Shown here piece by piece: positions 18,170 through 26,367 of a DNA stretch of 64,000 nt. Positions within the stretch are counted from its first letter, which is position 1, and the number at the start of each line of letters is the position of its first letter. Where the stretch lies: positions 868,001-932,000 of the forward strand of contig NZ_JAODPB010000001.1 of NCBI RefSeq assembly GCF_025770735.1. The letters are read 5' to 3'. Below the pieces are notes generated by a model. That model was not told the origin of the DNA, ran no database searches, and worked only from the letters and a program-made list of their open reading frames with translations. This DNA is from Shouchella tritolerans. GTDB lineage: Bacteria; Bacillota; Bacilli; Bacillales; Bacillaceae_D. Position numbers and translations under genes: made by a program.

Positions 18170-18973
18170 ATGAAGGCTGTTTTTCAATTGCTGAAAGAGC
18201 AATACGACAACAAACATCTTATTTTCCGCCTCGCTGCATTTGAGCAGAGGAGCAAGTTCCAGCTTCATTATTTAGGGGCGCTCTGGCAACTGTTTAGCCC
18301 GCTCATGCAAGTCGTTGTCTTTTTCGTAATCTTTGGTTTAGGGATTCGCCAAGGAAAAGATGTGGGCGACACGCCGTTTTTTGTTTGGCTTTTGTGTGGT
18401 TTAATCCCATGGTTTTTTATTAGTCCTACCGTACTGCAAGCATCAAATAGCATACACAAAAAAATCAACATGGTATCAAAAATGAAGTTTCCTGTCAGCG
18501 TGCTGCCGTCAATTGTTATTGTCGGTAATTCGATCAGCTTTTTTGTCATGCTGGGCGTTCTTGGTATTGTGTTGGCGATTTACTCGGTTTTTTCGGGTGC
18601 TTATTTGTTGCAACTGCCTTATTACTTGTTGTGCTTATACGCATTTCTATACGTATTTACATTGTTTAGTGCTACGATAGCGACGGTCATCCGTGATTAC
18701 TATAATTTTTTACAGGCAGGCATGCGGATGCTGTTTTTCTTGTCGCCAATTGTCTGGGTGCCGGCGACGATGCCAGATAAGTTGTTGGCGATTTTGCAGA
18801 TGAATCCATTTTATTACATTATGACTGGGTTCCGGGATACTTTCATCGGCGGACGCTGGTTTTATGAAGATTTGACGTATATGGTTTTTTTCTGGTCTGG
18901 GATTTTGTTAATTGGCTTCATCGGTTCCCATGTTTTCCATAAATTTAAAAACAGCTTTGTCGACTATTTATAA
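18170..18973 (+). CDS. tagG: Teichoic acid ABC exporter permease TagG
   Basis: 267 residues from ATG 18170 (AAGGAG eight bases before). ABC2-type membrane domain with six helices and the conserved LGALWQLFSPLMQVVVFFVIFGLGIR of TagG/Wzm permeases. Later come PWFFISPTV and a C-terminal FLSPIVW. With TagH it flips undecaprenyl-linked wall teichoic acid across the membrane. It is directly followed by tagH, 16 bases away. Length fits B. subtilis TagG (275). No other teichoic acid genes are in the window. Confidence 0.9.
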   Translation: MKAVFQLLKEQYDNKHLIFRLAAFEQRSKFQLHYLGALWQLFSPLMQVVVFFVIFGLGIRQGKDVGDTPFFVWLLCGLIPWFFISPTVLQASNSIHKKINMVSKMKFPVSVLPSIVIVGNSISFFVMLGVLGIVLAIYSVFSGAYLLQLPYYLLCLYAFLYVFTLFSATIATVIRDYYNFLQAGMRMLFFLSPIVWVPATMPDKLLAILQMNPFYYIMTGFRDTFIGGRWFYEDLTYMVFFWSGILLIGFIGSHVFHKFKNSFVDYL

Positions 18974-18989
18974 AGGGGGGCAGGCAAAC

Positions 18990-20045
18990 ATGAACCCGAA
19001 AATGACATTAACGGGCGTATCGAAGAAATATACGCTCTATCGGAACAACACAGAGAAGTTAAAGGCGATGTTCTTTCCGAACACCCGTGACCAGCACCGT
19101 GACTTCTATGCCCTCAAAGATATAAACCTTGAAGTCTATGAAGGTGAGACAATCGGCGTCATCGGCATAAATGGGTCAGGAAAATCGACGATATCGAATA
19201 TATTAGCTAGCGTCATTCCACCGACGGAAGGCGAAATGAAGGTGAATGGCGAAACATCATTGATTGCCATTAATGTCGGCTTAAACAAAAATTTGAACGG
19301 CTACGAAAACATCGAACAAAAATGTTTAATGCATGGTTTCAGCAAAAAAGAAATTGAAGAGCTGATGCCAGCAATCGAAGAGTTTGCCGACATTGGCGAT
19401 TTTATTGACCAGCCTGTTAAAAATTATTCATCAGGGATGAAATCCCGTTTAGGGTTTGCGATTTCTGCCCATACAAACCCCGATATATTAATTGTTGATG
19501 AAGCTTTGTCAGTTGGCGACAAAACGTTTTATCAAAAATGCAAAGACAAAATCGATGAGTTTAAAGCGCAAAACAAAACGATCGTGTTTATTAGCCATAA
19601 TATAAAAGAGATCAAAAATCTTTCTGACCGGGTGTTATGGCTTCATAATGGCGAAGTCCGGGAATTCGGCGACAAAAACGAAATCATTAAACAATACGAA
19701 GACTACATTAACTGGTTTAATAAGCTCTCCAAAGAAGAAAAAGAAGCACACAAGCAAGAATTGAAAGAAATGCGCTCCCTTGCCCCAGGGAAAATAGACG
19801 CTAGCGACGGAACACCACCAATCGTACAGCCAAAGAGGGACAAACAAGCAGTGAAGCGCGCTGTTTGGTTTTTTGGCCAGCTTGTCGTGTACGCAGTCAT
19901 TTTTTTAACGGCCGCTTATTTTCTTGTTGTGCCACAACTGAAGGATGCTTTAGGCAGTAATGAGGAGTTAGAAAATGGACACGCTGCAGAAGTACACGCA
20001 GGTAGCAGCGTTGGTGAAATAGACGGTTCCGATATAAGTCTATGA
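18990..20045 (+). CDS. tagH: Teichoic acid ABC exporter ATPase TagH
   Basis: 351 residues from ATG 18990 after AAAGGGGGG. The ATPase domain (about 1-245) has Walker A GINGSGKST, signature YSSGMKSRLGFA, Walker B ILIVDEAL and the H-loop FISHN. The start, VSKKYTLYRNNTEKLKAMFFPN, is typical of polysaccharide-export ATPases. A membrane helix (about 287-312) precedes a short extracytoplasmic tail. B. subtilis TagH (527) carries a longer extracellular part; here that part is almost missing, ending in an acidic stretch. It works with TagG. Confidence 0.9.
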   Translation: MNPKMTLTGVSKKYTLYRNNTEKLKAMFFPNTRDQHRDFYALKDINLEVYEGETIGVIGINGSGKSTISNILASVIPPTEGEMKVNGETSLIAINVGLNKNLNGYENIEQKCLMHGFSKKEIEELMPAIEEFADIGDFIDQPVKNYSSGMKSRLGFAISAHTNPDILIVDEALSVGDKTFYQKCKDKIDEFKAQNKTIVFISHNIKEIKNLSDRVLWLHNGEVREFGDKNEIIKQYEDYINWFNKLSKEEKEAHKQELKEMRSLAPGKIDASDGTPPIVQPKRDKQAVKRAVWFFGQLVVYAVIFLTAAYFLVVPQLKDALGSNEELENGHAAEVHAGSSVGEIDGSDISL

Positions 20046-20162
20046 TCCTGTGATCAAACACTCCATCCTTTTTGAAGTTGTCAATAATTGCACGACTACA
20101 GTCTGAACTCTATATTTAGTGTTATAATGTGAGTTGTAATCTAAATATGGGGTGGTAGTGAC

Positions 20163-20486
20163 GTGAATAGCAACGATTTTCAAAACTGGGTGGCAAACTA
20201 TTATGAGAAACGGGGCTGGGCCGATTTAGGAATCTTTATTCGCATGGGGTTTTTGTCGGAAGAGACAGGAGAACTGGCTCGTGCGATCCGGGCGCTGGAA
20301 ATTGGCCGCGACAGGCCAGATGAAACGGTTGGGACCATAGAAGAGAATCGCCGCCAGCTCGCAGAGGAATTAGGGGATGTACTTGGCAATATTAGTATGA
20401 TTGCCAGCCATTACGATCTTACCTTGGAAGATGTATTTACGACTCATCAAGAAAAGCTAAGTAAACGCTACGCGCAAAGTCTGTAA
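20163..20486 (+). CDS. MazG-like nucleotide pyrophosphohydrolase
   Basis: 107 residues, start GTG 20163 after GGGGTGG. A single all-alpha MazG domain: LSEETGELARAIRALE (the E-x-x-E metal site) and ELGDVLGNISMIASHYDL (E-x-x-D). Such proteins hydrolyse nucleoside triphosphates to monophosphates, often non-canonical ones. The nearby TATAAT (20123-20128) is a likely -10. Single gene with a terminator directly after it. Actual substrate not predictable. Confidence 0.85.
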   Translation: MNSNDFQNWVANYYEKRGWADLGIFIRMGFLSEETGELARAIRALEIGRDRPDETVGTIEENRRQLAEELGDVLGNISMIASHYDLTLEDVFTTHQEKLSKRYAQSL

Positions 20487-20487
20487 C

Positions 20488-20517
20488 AAAAAAAGGAGGA
20501 GCTCCTCCTTTTTTTTT
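20488..20517. terminator. Palindromic bidirectional terminator
   Basis: A-run, then AGGAGGAGCTCCTCCT, then a long T-run: a perfect palindrome centred at 20501/20502. It lies between the MazG-like gene and a convergent membrane-protein gene. Confidence 0.9.
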
Positions 20518-20536
20518 CGTACAGAAAAAATGCTTG

Positions 20537-20821
20537 TTAGCGGTCCACTGCAGCTTCAATGAGCAAAATAATGGCGGTAATAACATGGAAGAGCCAGCCT
20601 AAAAACGGGATCCAGCCAATCACCGACGTCGCTATGCCAAAGATATGCCCTGCTTTGCCACGGTTCGAGGCAACGGCCAAAAGAAGGCCGACAATATGAA
20701 AAACAAGCATGAACCATAACGGCGAGTAACCTGACAAAAGGATAAACAGCCCACCAAAAAAGGGGATGGCCAGAAGGCCTTCAAGTACCCCGCCGAGACC
20801 TTTCATTACACGGCTTACCAT
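20537..20821 (-). CDS. Hypothetical three-helix membrane protein
   Basis: 94 residues, hydrophobic, with segments at about 12-30, 35-50 and 60-90 and Gly-rich turns. ATG 20821 has a GAGGTGA-like RBS (read on the minus strand). No family recognised. It may be a small general membrane protein. It shares a bidirectional terminator with the MazG-like gene and is divergent from the M42 peptidase gene. Confidence 0.7.
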   Translation of the reverse strand: MVSRVMKGLGGVLEGLLAIPFFGGLFILLSGYSPLWFMLVFHIVGLLLAVASNRGKAGHIFGIATSVIGWIPFLGWLFHVITAIILLIEAAVDR

Positions 20822-20964
20822 ACATTCACCTCATCACGTAATTGTTCCATTGGTAGTATAGCACGTTATTCAAAAAACGACCCACGATTCGCCTATTCGC
20901 TTTTGACGTTCACATTTAGTAAAATGAAAAAAGATCGTTATTTATTAGGAAGGGAGAGGCTTTC

Positions 20965-22032
20965 ATGGAATCTTCAGCACAACAATTTTTACACGAGTTG
21001 CTGTCAACACCCTCCCCGTCAGGGCTAGAAGCAGAAATTCAAAAGAAATGGCTTGCCTACGTTGCGCCATTTGCCGATGAGTGTTATACGGACGAAGCTG
21101 GAAATGCAATTGCCGCACTGAACACTGGGGCGCCATTTAATGTCCTGCTGGCAGGCCATTGCGATGAAATTGGCTTTTTAGTCAAAGCGATTGATGAAAA
21201 TGGGTTTGTATACGTCGAAAAACTAGGGGGAATTAGCCATAAACCAGCACTTGGCATGGAAGTGACGATACTTGGCAGCAATGGCAACGTCACTGGCGTG
21301 TTTGGCACCAATGCAGAACACCATGGCGGCGCGGGCGACAACTTTTCGTTCGACGACCTTTTCATTGATTGCGGGGCTACTTCGGCTGAAGAAATAAAAG
21401 CCTATGTACAAATTGGCGATTATGCCGTTTATAGCCATGGAGCAATCAATTTGCTTGGCGACCGATTAAGCGCAAGGGGGTTGGATAACCGTAGCGGTGC
21501 CTTTATGGTTGCCGAAATATTGCGGCGCCTCCAACAAAAACGCCCCCAAGTCGGCGTGTATGCTGTCAGCACAGTTAACGAGGAAACCAATTTGGGAGGT
21601 GCTTACTTTGCCGCAGCAGGGATCAAGCCTACTATCGCCATTGCCCTTGACGTCACCTTTGCTACCGACTACCCAACGGTGAATGCAAAAAAATACGGCG
21701 ATGTGAAAGTCGGCGGCGGGCCAGTGTTGGCAAAAGGAGCGCCAATTAACCGCAACATCAATGCGCTGCTAGAACGCACAGCCAAAAAGGCAGGCATTGC
21801 TGTCCAATATGAGCTGACTCCTAGAAACACAGGTACCGACGCTGACCGTATGCGCTTGACAGGCAAGGGCGTGCCGATTGCACTCGTATCATTGCCACTC
21901 CGCTATATGCACGCTCCCCGTGAAGTGGTTTCGAAACAAGATATGGAACAAGAAATTGAGTTGTTGGTTCAGTTTATTGCAAACTTAACGGGCAAAGAAG
22001 AACTGCGCCCAGTCGTTTGGCCGGCAACCTAG
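20965..22032 (+). CDS. M42 family metallo-aminopeptidase
   Basis: 355 residues, cytosolic. Di-metal site: GHCDEIGF (His/Asp), LSARGLDNRSGAF (bridging Asp), TVNEETNLGGA (catalytic Glu pair), ALDVTFATDYP (Asp), and a terminal MHAPREVVSK His. This is the M42 (glutamyl aminopeptidase / FrvX / CelM) set, with the PDZ-like insertion domain at about 70-165. Such enzymes trim peptides from the N-terminus as large tetrahedral complexes. RBS AGGGAGAGG. Single gene. Confidence 0.9.
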   Translation: MESSAQQFLHELLSTPSPSGLEAEIQKKWLAYVAPFADECYTDEAGNAIAALNTGAPFNVLLAGHCDEIGFLVKAIDENGFVYVEKLGGISHKPALGMEVTILGSNGNVTGVFGTNAEHHGGAGDNFSFDDLFIDCGATSAEEIKAYVQIGDYAVYSHGAINLLGDRLSARGLDNRSGAFMVAEILRRLQQKRPQVGVYAVSTVNEETNLGGAYFAAAGIKPTIAIALDVTFATDYPTVNAKKYGDVKVGGGPVLAKGAPINRNINALLERTAKKAGIAVQYELTPRNTGTDADRMRLTGKGVPIALVSLPLRYMHAPREVVSKQDMEQEIELLVQFIANLTGKEELRPVVWPAT

Positions 22033-22075
22033 CAAAAACAAAAAAAGAGGCGTTCGCCTCTTTTTTGTTTTTGCT
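22031..22075. terminator. Bidirectional terminator, M42 gene and membrane operon
   Basis: AGCAAAAACAAAAAAA, stem GAGGCG/CGCCTC with a short loop, then TTTTTTGTTTTTGCT: the A- and T-tracts are themselves complementary. It ends both convergent units. Confidence 0.92.
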
Positions 22076-22847
22076 AAAACGAATGGCGCTTTTTCTGTTT
22101 ATGCCAGTAAACATACATAGCAAGTGGCCACCATAAAACGGCAAAAATCACAAACACAGCCCAAGGGATAAGTGGTGTTGTCAACGCATTGACGGCTACG
22201 AAAAACACAATGAGCAAGGTAGAGCCAGCTAATGAGAAGGCCAATGGTTTTTTGTAAAGAGCGATGGACATGGGCCACCAAATAAGAGCAAAAATCGGGT
22301 AAATCGCCCAAATGGCTTCAGGTGTCGTAATCCAGTTCACCACAACGAAAAATATAGACGAAAGGATCGTTCCCAGGACCGCATAAGCAAGAGGGCGGCG
22401 GGCAACGCCTATAGACAAAGGCCACCATAGGAGGACGAATGCCGGGAAAATAGCCCAAGGAAAGCCAGTTTCCCAAAACATATTAAGGAGAATGTAATAT
22501 AGGATCATTGAACTTGACGCAATGCCGGCAAAAAAGAGCGAGCGGCTCGCTTGGCCACAAAAGGCAGAAAGGGGCCACCACAACAACGGGAAGCAAATAT
22601 ACAAGATCCAAGGATAATCGGGCGTTTGTACCCAATTGACAAAACCTAAGTAAACGGTGAATGCAGTCGCCATCGTTGTGGCATAAAGCTTATAGCCAAG
22701 TTTTCTATCTAACAGAATGCTGAGCGAGCTTAATAACAGTAGTCCGGCTGGATACAGAGCCCACCAATCTCCAGGTGTGATCAAGAAATTAATAAGGAAC
22801 AGAACGCCAATAAACACATGAGCCGCCAGATTAAATAGAACGATCAT
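22074..22847 (-). CDS. Membrane protein of repeated W-W-P modules
   Basis: 257 residues from ATG 22847, whose ATGA overlaps the stop of the gene before it. About ten membrane helices arranged as five two-helix repeats. Each repeat has a loop of the form TPxxxWxhYP followed by FxLLWWPLS (for example near residues 90, 145, 190 and 240). The HAAS-domain protein encoded just upstream carries one more copy. It resembles tandem duplication of a 2TM-type domain. Function unknown. It is third in an operon with PadR and the HAAS protein. Confidence 0.8.
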   Translation of the reverse strand: MIVLFNLAAHVFIGVLFLINFLITPGDWWALYPAGLLLLSSLSILLDRKLGYKLYATTMATAFTVYLGFVNWVQTPDYPWILYICFPLLWWPLSAFCGQASRSLFFAGIASSSMILYYILLNMFWETGFPWAIFPAFVLLWWPLSIGVARRPLAYAVLGTILSSIFFVVVNWITTPEAIWAIYPIFALIWWPMSIALYKKPLAFSLAGSTLLIVFFVAVNALTTPLIPWAVFVIFAVLWWPLAMYVYWHKQKKRHSF

Positions 22848-23272
22848 TGGTGCCCGCCTTTCTGTTTGCGCCAGTGGAAAAAGAGTGAGAGCGGCCACCA
22901 CAACACGGCAAACGTAGGGTAAACGAACCAGATGACAGTAGGGGTATAGTAAAAATTAATGAAAGCGAACAGTGCAATCAGCAGGGCGCTTCCCCACAAA
23001 GAGAATTCAAGATTTAAGCGCGCTCGCGACTTTTTTAGCCAATGTGGAGCCGCTTTGCTTTCTTCTTCCTGAAAGGCTTGCTCGATTTCGGAAATGTCGC
23101 CAAACTCCACAATCGCTTTATTGATAGCGTCTTCTTGTGATTTTCCTTCCCGAATGAGATCGTCGACTTTTTCTTCTAGATTCTCGATAATTTCTTCTTT
23201 CATTAACAAAGTTTCTTCGTTTTCCGGCACATCGCGGAATAAATGGTCAACATGGTTGCGGATTGTTTTCAT
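22844..23272 (-). CDS. HAAS-domain two-helix membrane protein
   Basis: 142 residues. The N-terminal about 75 residues are a helical HAAS / permease-prefix type domain (HVDHLFRDVPENEETLLMKEEIIENLEEK ... AINKAIVEFGDISEIEQAF). Two membrane helices follow, with TPTVIWFVYPTFAVLWWPLS between and in them. Such proteins are regularly encoded next to PadR repressors and act in membrane or developmental signalling. It starts directly after the PadR stop and overlaps the next gene, so the three genes form one operon. Confidence 0.82.
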   Translation of the reverse strand: MKTIRNHVDHLFRDVPENEETLLMKEEIIENLEEKVDDLIREGKSQEDAINKAIVEFGDISEIEQAFQEEESKAAPHWLKKSRARLNLEFSLWGSALLIALFAFINFYYTPTVIWFVYPTFAVLWWPLSLFFHWRKQKGGHQ

Positions 23273-23274
23273 GA

Positions 23275-23598
23275 CTAAACTCCCTTCAAAAATATGTCAA
23301 TGACTGACTTTAGTTCATTCCATTCCACCGTTATTTCGCGCAAATACGCTTTGCCTAACGTTGTTATGGAATAATATTTGCGCTTGCCTCCGTGGGAGCG
23401 AGCACCATAATAAGATGCGATTAATTCCTTTTTCTCAAGCCGTTGGAAGACAGCATAAAGCGTAGCTTCCTTTACTTCAAAGCGGCCATCGGTTTTACGG
23501 GCGATCTCTTTTGAGATTTCGTAGCCGTAACTATCCTTGGCTGCTAATAGGCTAAGCACGATTGAGTCGATGTGGCCCCTCAATAAATCACTGCGCAT
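23275..23598 (-). CDS. PadR family transcriptional regulator
   Basis: 107 residues. Winged helix of the PadR type: LRGHIDSIVLSLLAAKDSYGYEI, FEVKEATLYAVFQRLEKKELIASYYG, and GGKRKYYSITTLGKAYL. A short C-terminal helix follows for dimerisation. It probably represses its own operon with the two membrane proteins downstream, and may respond to envelope-active compounds as PadR/LtrC relatives do. First gene of the three-gene unit. Confidence 0.9.
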   Translation of the reverse strand: MRSDLLRGHIDSIVLSLLAAKDSYGYEISKEIARKTDGRFEVKEATLYAVFQRLEKKELIASYYGARSHGGKRKYYSITTLGKAYLREITVEWNELKSVIDIFLKGV

Positions 23599-23641
23599 TT
23601 AATCGGATCACCTCTTTTAGCAAATCAATATAAAGGACAAT

Positions 23642-23677
23642 TACTCTTCTTCATAGAGTACTATCTGATGGAGTAAT
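23642..23677 (-). promoter_or_regulatory. Candidate PadR operator
   Basis: TACTCT (23642-23647) mirrors AGAGTA (23655-23660), and GAGTAAT follows at 23671-23677. These inverted repeats lie 44-80 bases upstream of padR, where the promoter should be. Assignment to PadR is by position only. Confidence 0.35.
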
Positions 23678-23755
23678 CGTACTATTAATTGCTCTGTCTG
23701 TCAAAGTAATTTTTAATAAAAAAGAACTTTTTTATAGATGCTCATACATTTTCAC

Positions 23756-23784
23756 TTGAAAAAGCGCTTACAAAACGTTAAAAT
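23756..23784 (+). promoter_or_regulatory. Sigma-A promoter of the TRAP/HPS operon
   Basis: TTGAAA (23756-23761), a 17-base spacer and TAAAAT (23779-23784). The spacer starts with AAGCGCTT, a cre-like core, but the flanking cre bases are poor. Confidence 0.7.
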
Positions 23785-23797
23785 GCAATTAGTTTAC

Positions 23798-23815
23798 TAC
23801 TAAATCGGTTTAGTA
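23798..23815. promoter_or_regulatory. LacI-family operator, autoregulatory
   Basis: TACTAAATCGGTTTAGTA is an 18-bp palindrome with the central CG typical of LacI-family sites and one mismatched pair. It begins 13 bases after the -10 hexamer and ends just before the RBS of the LacI gene, so binding would block the whole operon. Confidence 0.75.
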
Positions 23816-23827
23816 AGGAGGAATTGA

Positions 23828-24832
23828 ATGGCTAGCGTCACAATGGCAGACGTAGCAAAGCTTGCAGGTGTTTCAAAAAGCACCGTATCGCAATTTCTCA
23901 ACAAACGCTATCACTATATGAGCGAAGAAACAAAGAGCCGAATCGAACAGGCGATTAATGAGTTAGGCTATAGCCCAAATGCGGTGGCGAGAAGTCTACG
24001 GCAGAAAAAAACGCAAACGATTGGCGTCATTGTTGCCAACATACTCCATAGTTTTTCTACTGAAGTGATTCGCGCGATTGAAGATACATGTCATGCCTAT
24101 GATGTCCATGTCATTGTCTGCAATGCAGATAACGACCCCCAGAAAGAAAAAAGGTATGTGGAGATGTTGCGAGCAAAGCAAGTTGACGGGTTGATCGTTT
24201 TTCCTACAAGCGACAATAAGGAGCTATTTAATGGACTCGTCGCTGCTCGTTTTCCTCTTGTTTTTATCGATAGGCTCATTCATGGTGTCCCTGTAAATGC
24301 TGTGCTTGCCGATAATGAAGAAGCGATGCGTTTGGCAGTCAATGCATTAGCAGCAAATGGTCGGCGTCGAGTTGGCTTAGTGCTTCCACCGCTTTTAGAG
24401 GAAATTACCCCGCGAATGGAACGGCGGGACGGCTTTATGAAGGCGATTAGTGAAGCAGGACTCGAGTATGAGGAAGCGTATGTAGCGGCGGGGCAAGTAG
24501 AGGAAGCCCCACGTTTTCTTGCCAAAATGCTGGCGCTGCCAACTCCGCCTGATGCCGTTATTGCCGGAAATGATCTAGTTCTGTATGAATTGCTGCGCTC
24601 AATCAAACAGCAAAAAATCGACGTTCCTGAACAAATTGCATTAATTGGGATTGACGATGTGACCTTTGCTGATTTTTTTAATCCGTCCATTACGACTGTA
24701 GCTCAGCCGACATTTACAATGGGCCATAAAGCTGCTGAGCTACTGCTGGAAGAAATCAATGGAGGCAAGAAACGTTCAGAAAATCGCATTCACCGCTTTC
24801 AGCCAACCTTAAAGTGCAGGCAATCTTGCTAA
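23828..24832 (+). CDS. LacI family regulator of the TRAP/HPS operon
   Basis: 334 residues. N-terminal LacI HTH (MADVAKLAGVSKSTVSQFLN) and hinge helix (SPNAVARSLRQKKTQTIGVIV), then a sugar-binding domain that retains ligand-type residues (VFPTSD, LVFIDR, AGNDLVLYELL, IGIDDVTFADFF). It resembles KdgR-like members by sequence feel and by the kinase downstream, but the effector is unknown. It is the first gene of its own operon, behind a palindromic operator, which indicates autoregulation. RBS AAGGAGG. Confidence 0.85.
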   Translation: MASVTMADVAKLAGVSKSTVSQFLNKRYHYMSEETKSRIEQAINELGYSPNAVARSLRQKKTQTIGVIVANILHSFSTEVIRAIEDTCHAYDVHVIVCNADNDPQKEKRYVEMLRAKQVDGLIVFPTSDNKELFNGLVAARFPLVFIDRLIHGVPVNAVLADNEEAMRLAVNALAANGRRRVGLVLPPLLEEITPRMERRDGFMKAISEAGLEYEEAYVAAGQVEEAPRFLAKMLALPTPPDAVIAGNDLVLYELLRSIKQQKIDVPEQIALIGIDDVTFADFFNPSITTVAQPTFTMGHKAAELLLEEINGGKKRSENRIHRFQPTLKCRQSC

Positions 24833-24851
24833 TGAAGGAGAGTGGGCATTT

Positions 24852-25856
24852 GTGAGAAAACAGCTGTTTTTGTTGGCTACAGCCGTCTTATTGCTTAGCG
24901 GCTGTGCTGCCGTAAAAGAGACGGTGGACAACGATCCAGGGGATCCGAAAAAGCTAATTTTGGCGACACAACTAGATGCCAATAGCCCATACGCAGTCGG
25001 TTTTCAAGCGTTTAAAGAAGCGGTTGAGGAAAAGACGGGAGGCGCTGTGACTGCAGAACTTCATACGAATGGCTCGCTAGGCGGCAATGAGGATATGCTG
25101 TTGCAAAGCATTGCCACAGGCGGGGTTGATATGGCTGTCATTTCGCCTGGGTTTATGACACAAGTCTTGCGTGAAGTTGACTTATTTTCGCTGCCGTATT
25201 TATTCACTAGCTATGAACATTGGGAGCGCGTTGTTGACGGCGAAATTGGCATGGAAATGAGCGAGATGATTGAAAGGGACACAAACTTGCAAGTGCTCGG
25301 CTACTGGACAGCGGGGGTACGACAGTACTATGGGCCAGAGCCTCTTGCTCATATAGACGATTTGCGCAATGTCAGCATTCGAACACAAGACTCGCCTGCC
25401 ATCCAGGATAGTTGGACAGCGCTAGGAGCGCTGCCGACAAGTGTGGCCTGGGATGAGATGTATCAAGCGTTGCAAAATCGGGTTGTCGATGCATCGGAAA
25501 ATGATTTTACAAATATTTATCAGTCGAGCCATCATGAAGTGACGCCTTACTTGACGTTAACAAACCATGATTATACGACACGTTTCTTTTTAACATCGGA
25601 CATTGTAATGGAGCGCTTCTCTAAAGCAGAACAACAGGCGATCTATGAAGCGGCGGATGAGGCGACTGTTGCCGCCCGCCAAGCGGATAAGGAATTGGCA
25701 AAACAGTCCCTTGAACGGCTAGAGGAGGAGGGGGCAATTGTCCACGAAATCGACACCGGCCCATTTATTGAACGGACAGAAGAAGTAAGAGAGAAAGCAG
25801 CAGCGCAATTAGGCGCGACCGAACTTTATGAAAGAATCCGCTCCTTGGCGGATTAG
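24852..25856 (+). CDS. TRAP transporter binding lipoprotein DctP
   Basis: 334 residues, start GTG 24852. Lipobox LLSGC (Cys about 18) anchors it to the membrane. DctP features: LILATQLDANSPYAVGFQAFKEAVEEKTGG, NGSLGGNEDMLLQSIATGGVDMAV, SLPYLF, and a conserved Arg in VSIRTQDSP that usually binds a carboxylate. So a sugar acid or another organic acid is the likely ligand. It works with DctQM encoded immediately downstream. Confidence 0.88.
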   Translation: MRKQLFLLATAVLLLSGCAAVKETVDNDPGDPKKLILATQLDANSPYAVGFQAFKEAVEEKTGGAVTAELHTNGSLGGNEDMLLQSIATGGVDMAVISPGFMTQVLREVDLFSLPYLFTSYEHWERVVDGEIGMEMSEMIERDTNLQVLGYWTAGVRQYYGPEPLAHIDDLRNVSIRTQDSPAIQDSWTALGALPTSVAWDEMYQALQNRVVDASENDFTNIYQSSHHEVTPYLTLTNHDYTTRFFLTSDIVMERFSKAEQQAIYEAADEATVAARQADKELAKQSLERLEEEGAIVHEIDTGPFIERTEEVREKAAAQLGATELYERIRSLAD

Positions 25857-25872
25857 AAGGAGGGCGCAAATC

Positions 25873-26367
25873 ATGAAGGCGTTTTTAAATAGTCTGGAGT
25901 GGGTACTCATGCGCGCTGCGGCGGTGTTCTTTGTTGGTTTTGTCGTATGCATATTTTTACAGCTGCTATCGCGTTACGTGCCGGGAATCACGATTTTATG
26001 GGCAGCGGAAATTGCCACATATGCGTTTATTTGGACAGTGTTTTTAGGCGCTGCTGTTATGGTCCGCCACCAAGAACATTTTAGAATTGATTATTTATAT
26101 GAAAAACTTGCAGGCATGCCGTTGCTTTTAACCAAACTGGTCAGTCACGTGTTGATTGGTGCTTTCGGTGCTGCCATGGTCGTTTATGGCTCTAAGCTAA
26201 CGCATTTGTTTTGGGAATGGACAGTGAACACGCTGCCAGGGCTACAGCAAGGATACTTGTGGCTTGTCCTTCCTGTATCTGGATTTGCGATGTTGGCCTT
26301 TGCCATTGGCAATGCTGTGGAAGATATTGGCGCACATTCTTTAAAAAAGGAAAGTGATGCGGCATGA
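25873..26367 (+). CDS. TRAP transporter small permease DctQ
   Basis: 164 residues from ATG 25873, preceded by AAGGAGGG. Four membrane helices with the DctQ signature WAAEIATYAFIWTVFLGAAVMVRHQEHFRIDY. It joins the large subunit DctM in the membrane; its stop overlaps the dctM start (ATGA). Upstream in-frame codons overlap dctP and are not used here. Confidence 0.88.
   Translation: MKAFLNSLEWVLMRAAAVFFVGFVVCIFLQLLSRYVPGITILWAAEIATYAFIWTVFLGAAVMVRHQEHFRIDYLYEKLAGMPLLLTKLVSHVLIGAFGAAMVVYGSKLTHLFWEWTVNTLPGLQQGYLWLVLPVSGFAMLAFAIGNAVEDIGAHSLKKESDAA

Noticed and set aside
23756-23774. cre site for CcpA in the TRAP/HPS promoter
   Set aside because: AAGCGCTT core present, but the required TG and CA flanks do not fit the cre consensus well enough.
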